A DNA stretch of 7,484 nucleotides. It comes from an uncultured Verrucomicrobiales bacterium. GTDB lineage: Bacteria > Verrucomicrobiota > Verrucomicrobiae > Limisphaerales > CANJSG01. The translations under genes were made by a program, and so were the position numbers. Every line of letters begins with the position of its first letter. The first letter of the stretch is position 1. Below the pieces are notes generated by a model. It saw nothing but the letters and a program-made list of their open reading frames with translations, was not told where the DNA came from and made no database searches. Positions 6,912 to 7,484 of this stretch are shown piece after piece. The stretch spans positions 1 through 7,484 of the forward strand of contig CAMLMI010000229.1 in assembly GCA_946480965.1 (NCBI GenBank), given 5' to 3'.

Positions 6912-7484
6912 TCAGGCGTTGGTTTTGCGGGATGCGTTAATGGAAGCACGAATGTCCGCCGCGCGGAACAGAGCCTCGAAGAAGGCGAGGCGGAACGGGC
7001 CGTAGTGCTCCAAAAGGCGGAGGACGCCACGGGTGTAGCTTTCGTGGCCGTTCGCGCCCCGACCCATACGGCGGCAATCGGTGGAGAGTGAATCGCAACC
7101 AAGCGCTTGGCCTTTAATGACGACAGCGGGCAACGGGTCGCCGCCGGAAACGCCGCGCACGGTATTTGTGTCTTTCGCCGCACTGGGGAACTTCGGAATT
7201 TCGTCACGGAGCACCTTCCGCACACGCCCGTGGTGGCTCATGATGACGTATTCGGCCATGAGGCTGGCGAGGTCGGTGTCGCGCGCTGGGCCGAGACGTG
7301 TCTGCTCGTGGGCTCGGAAAGCGAGCGCAGAGGCGACTTCATGGGCAATTCCGGGCCGGAAGGTGCGGCTCAGTTTCTTGAGTTCTCGCGCCAGCTCCTT
7401 CCCGGAGAAGCGAAGTGAGCCGTCGCCATTGTGCAGTGAAGGGCAGTCGGCGAGGGAGAACTTGGCGAAAGGTTGGTGGGCCTC
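6912..7484 (-). CDS. cas3: Cas3 of type I-G, C-terminal HD nuclease domain (5' part missing)
   Basis: The frame is open from the right window edge to a TGA at 6914-6912, giving the last 190 residues of a longer protein. Cas3 is the helicase-nuclease that is recruited to the effector R-loop and degrades target DNA. The visible part looks like the second half of a Cas3 HD domain. It has a GIAHE segment (residues 45-49 of the fragment) followed by a Ser/Ala-rich helix, an MSHHG metal-binding motif (82-86), and a closing helix FFEALFRAADIRAS (168-181). In type I-G the HD domain sits C-terminal to the helicase, which matches this fragment ending the protein. The first HD residues and all helicase motifs would lie beyond 7484 and cannot be checked. 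The stop lies 5 nt before csx17, so the two are almost certainly cotranscribed and probably translationally coupled. Confidence 0.88.
   Translation of the reverse strand, partial: EAHQPFAKFSLADCPSLHNGDGSLRFSGKELARELKKLSRTFRPGIAHEVASALAFRAHEQTRLGPARDTDLASLMAEYVIMSHHGRVRKVLRDEIPKFPSAAKDTNTVRGVSGGDPLPAVVIKGQALGCDSLSTDCRRMGRGANGHESYTRGVLRLLEHYGPFRLAFFEALFRAADIRASINASRKTNA

Noticed and set aside
1..7484. CRISPR array inside the window
   Set aside because: No regularly spaced direct repeats are seen on reading through; the sequence is almost wholly coding.

Overview
The window holds one contiguous CRISPR-Cas operon of subtype I-G (formerly I-U). All genes are on the minus strand, so transcription runs from the high-coordinate edge toward position 1. 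In transcript order the genes are the 3' part of cas3 (7484-6912), csx17/cas8g (6906-4576), csb1/cas7 (4538-3267), csb2/cas5-cas6 (3270-1645), and a cas4-cas1 fusion (1529-1, cut by the window edge). This is the canonical I-G gene order. The next genes expected, cas2 and the CRISPR array, would lie beyond position 1. Helicase Cas3 motifs and the operon promoter would lie beyond 7484. No CRISPR repeats, RNA genes or insertion sequences are visible, and I see no plus-strand gene: every long plus-strand reading frame is antisense to a recognisable cas gene.

How the parts work together (family knowledge): Csb2 cuts pre-crRNA and stays on the guide, Csb1 copies form the backbone along the spacer, and Csx17 is the large subunit that recognises the target and engages Cas3. 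Cas3, here with its HD nuclease domain at the C-terminus, degrades the target. The Cas4-Cas1 fusion, with Cas2, selects and trims prespacers by PAM and integrates them into the array. All cas genes that lie wholly inside the window appear intact, without frameshifts. The Cas4 nuclease residues, the four Cas4 iron-sulfur cysteines and the first Cas1 catalytic Glu can be read directly.

The junctions are tight: 5 nt between cas3 and csx17, 37 nt between csx17 and csb1, and a 4-nt ATGA overlap between csb1 and csb2. The one sizeable gap, about 115 nt before cas4-cas1, carries a perfect 9-bp inverted repeat that covers the only clear Shine-Dalgarno sequence at a gene start in the operon. This is the most interesting unlabelled signal here. 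Other points are an unusually charged insertion and acidic tail in Csb1, an internal ribosome-binding-like site in csx17, and long disordered segments in the Cas4 half of the fusion.

The DNA is GC-rich with high G/C at third codon positions, fitting a GC-rich bacterium such as a verrucomicrobium, planctomycete or proteobacterium. The lineage cannot be fixed from this window. The locus belongs to a described subtype, so I do not claim a new system.
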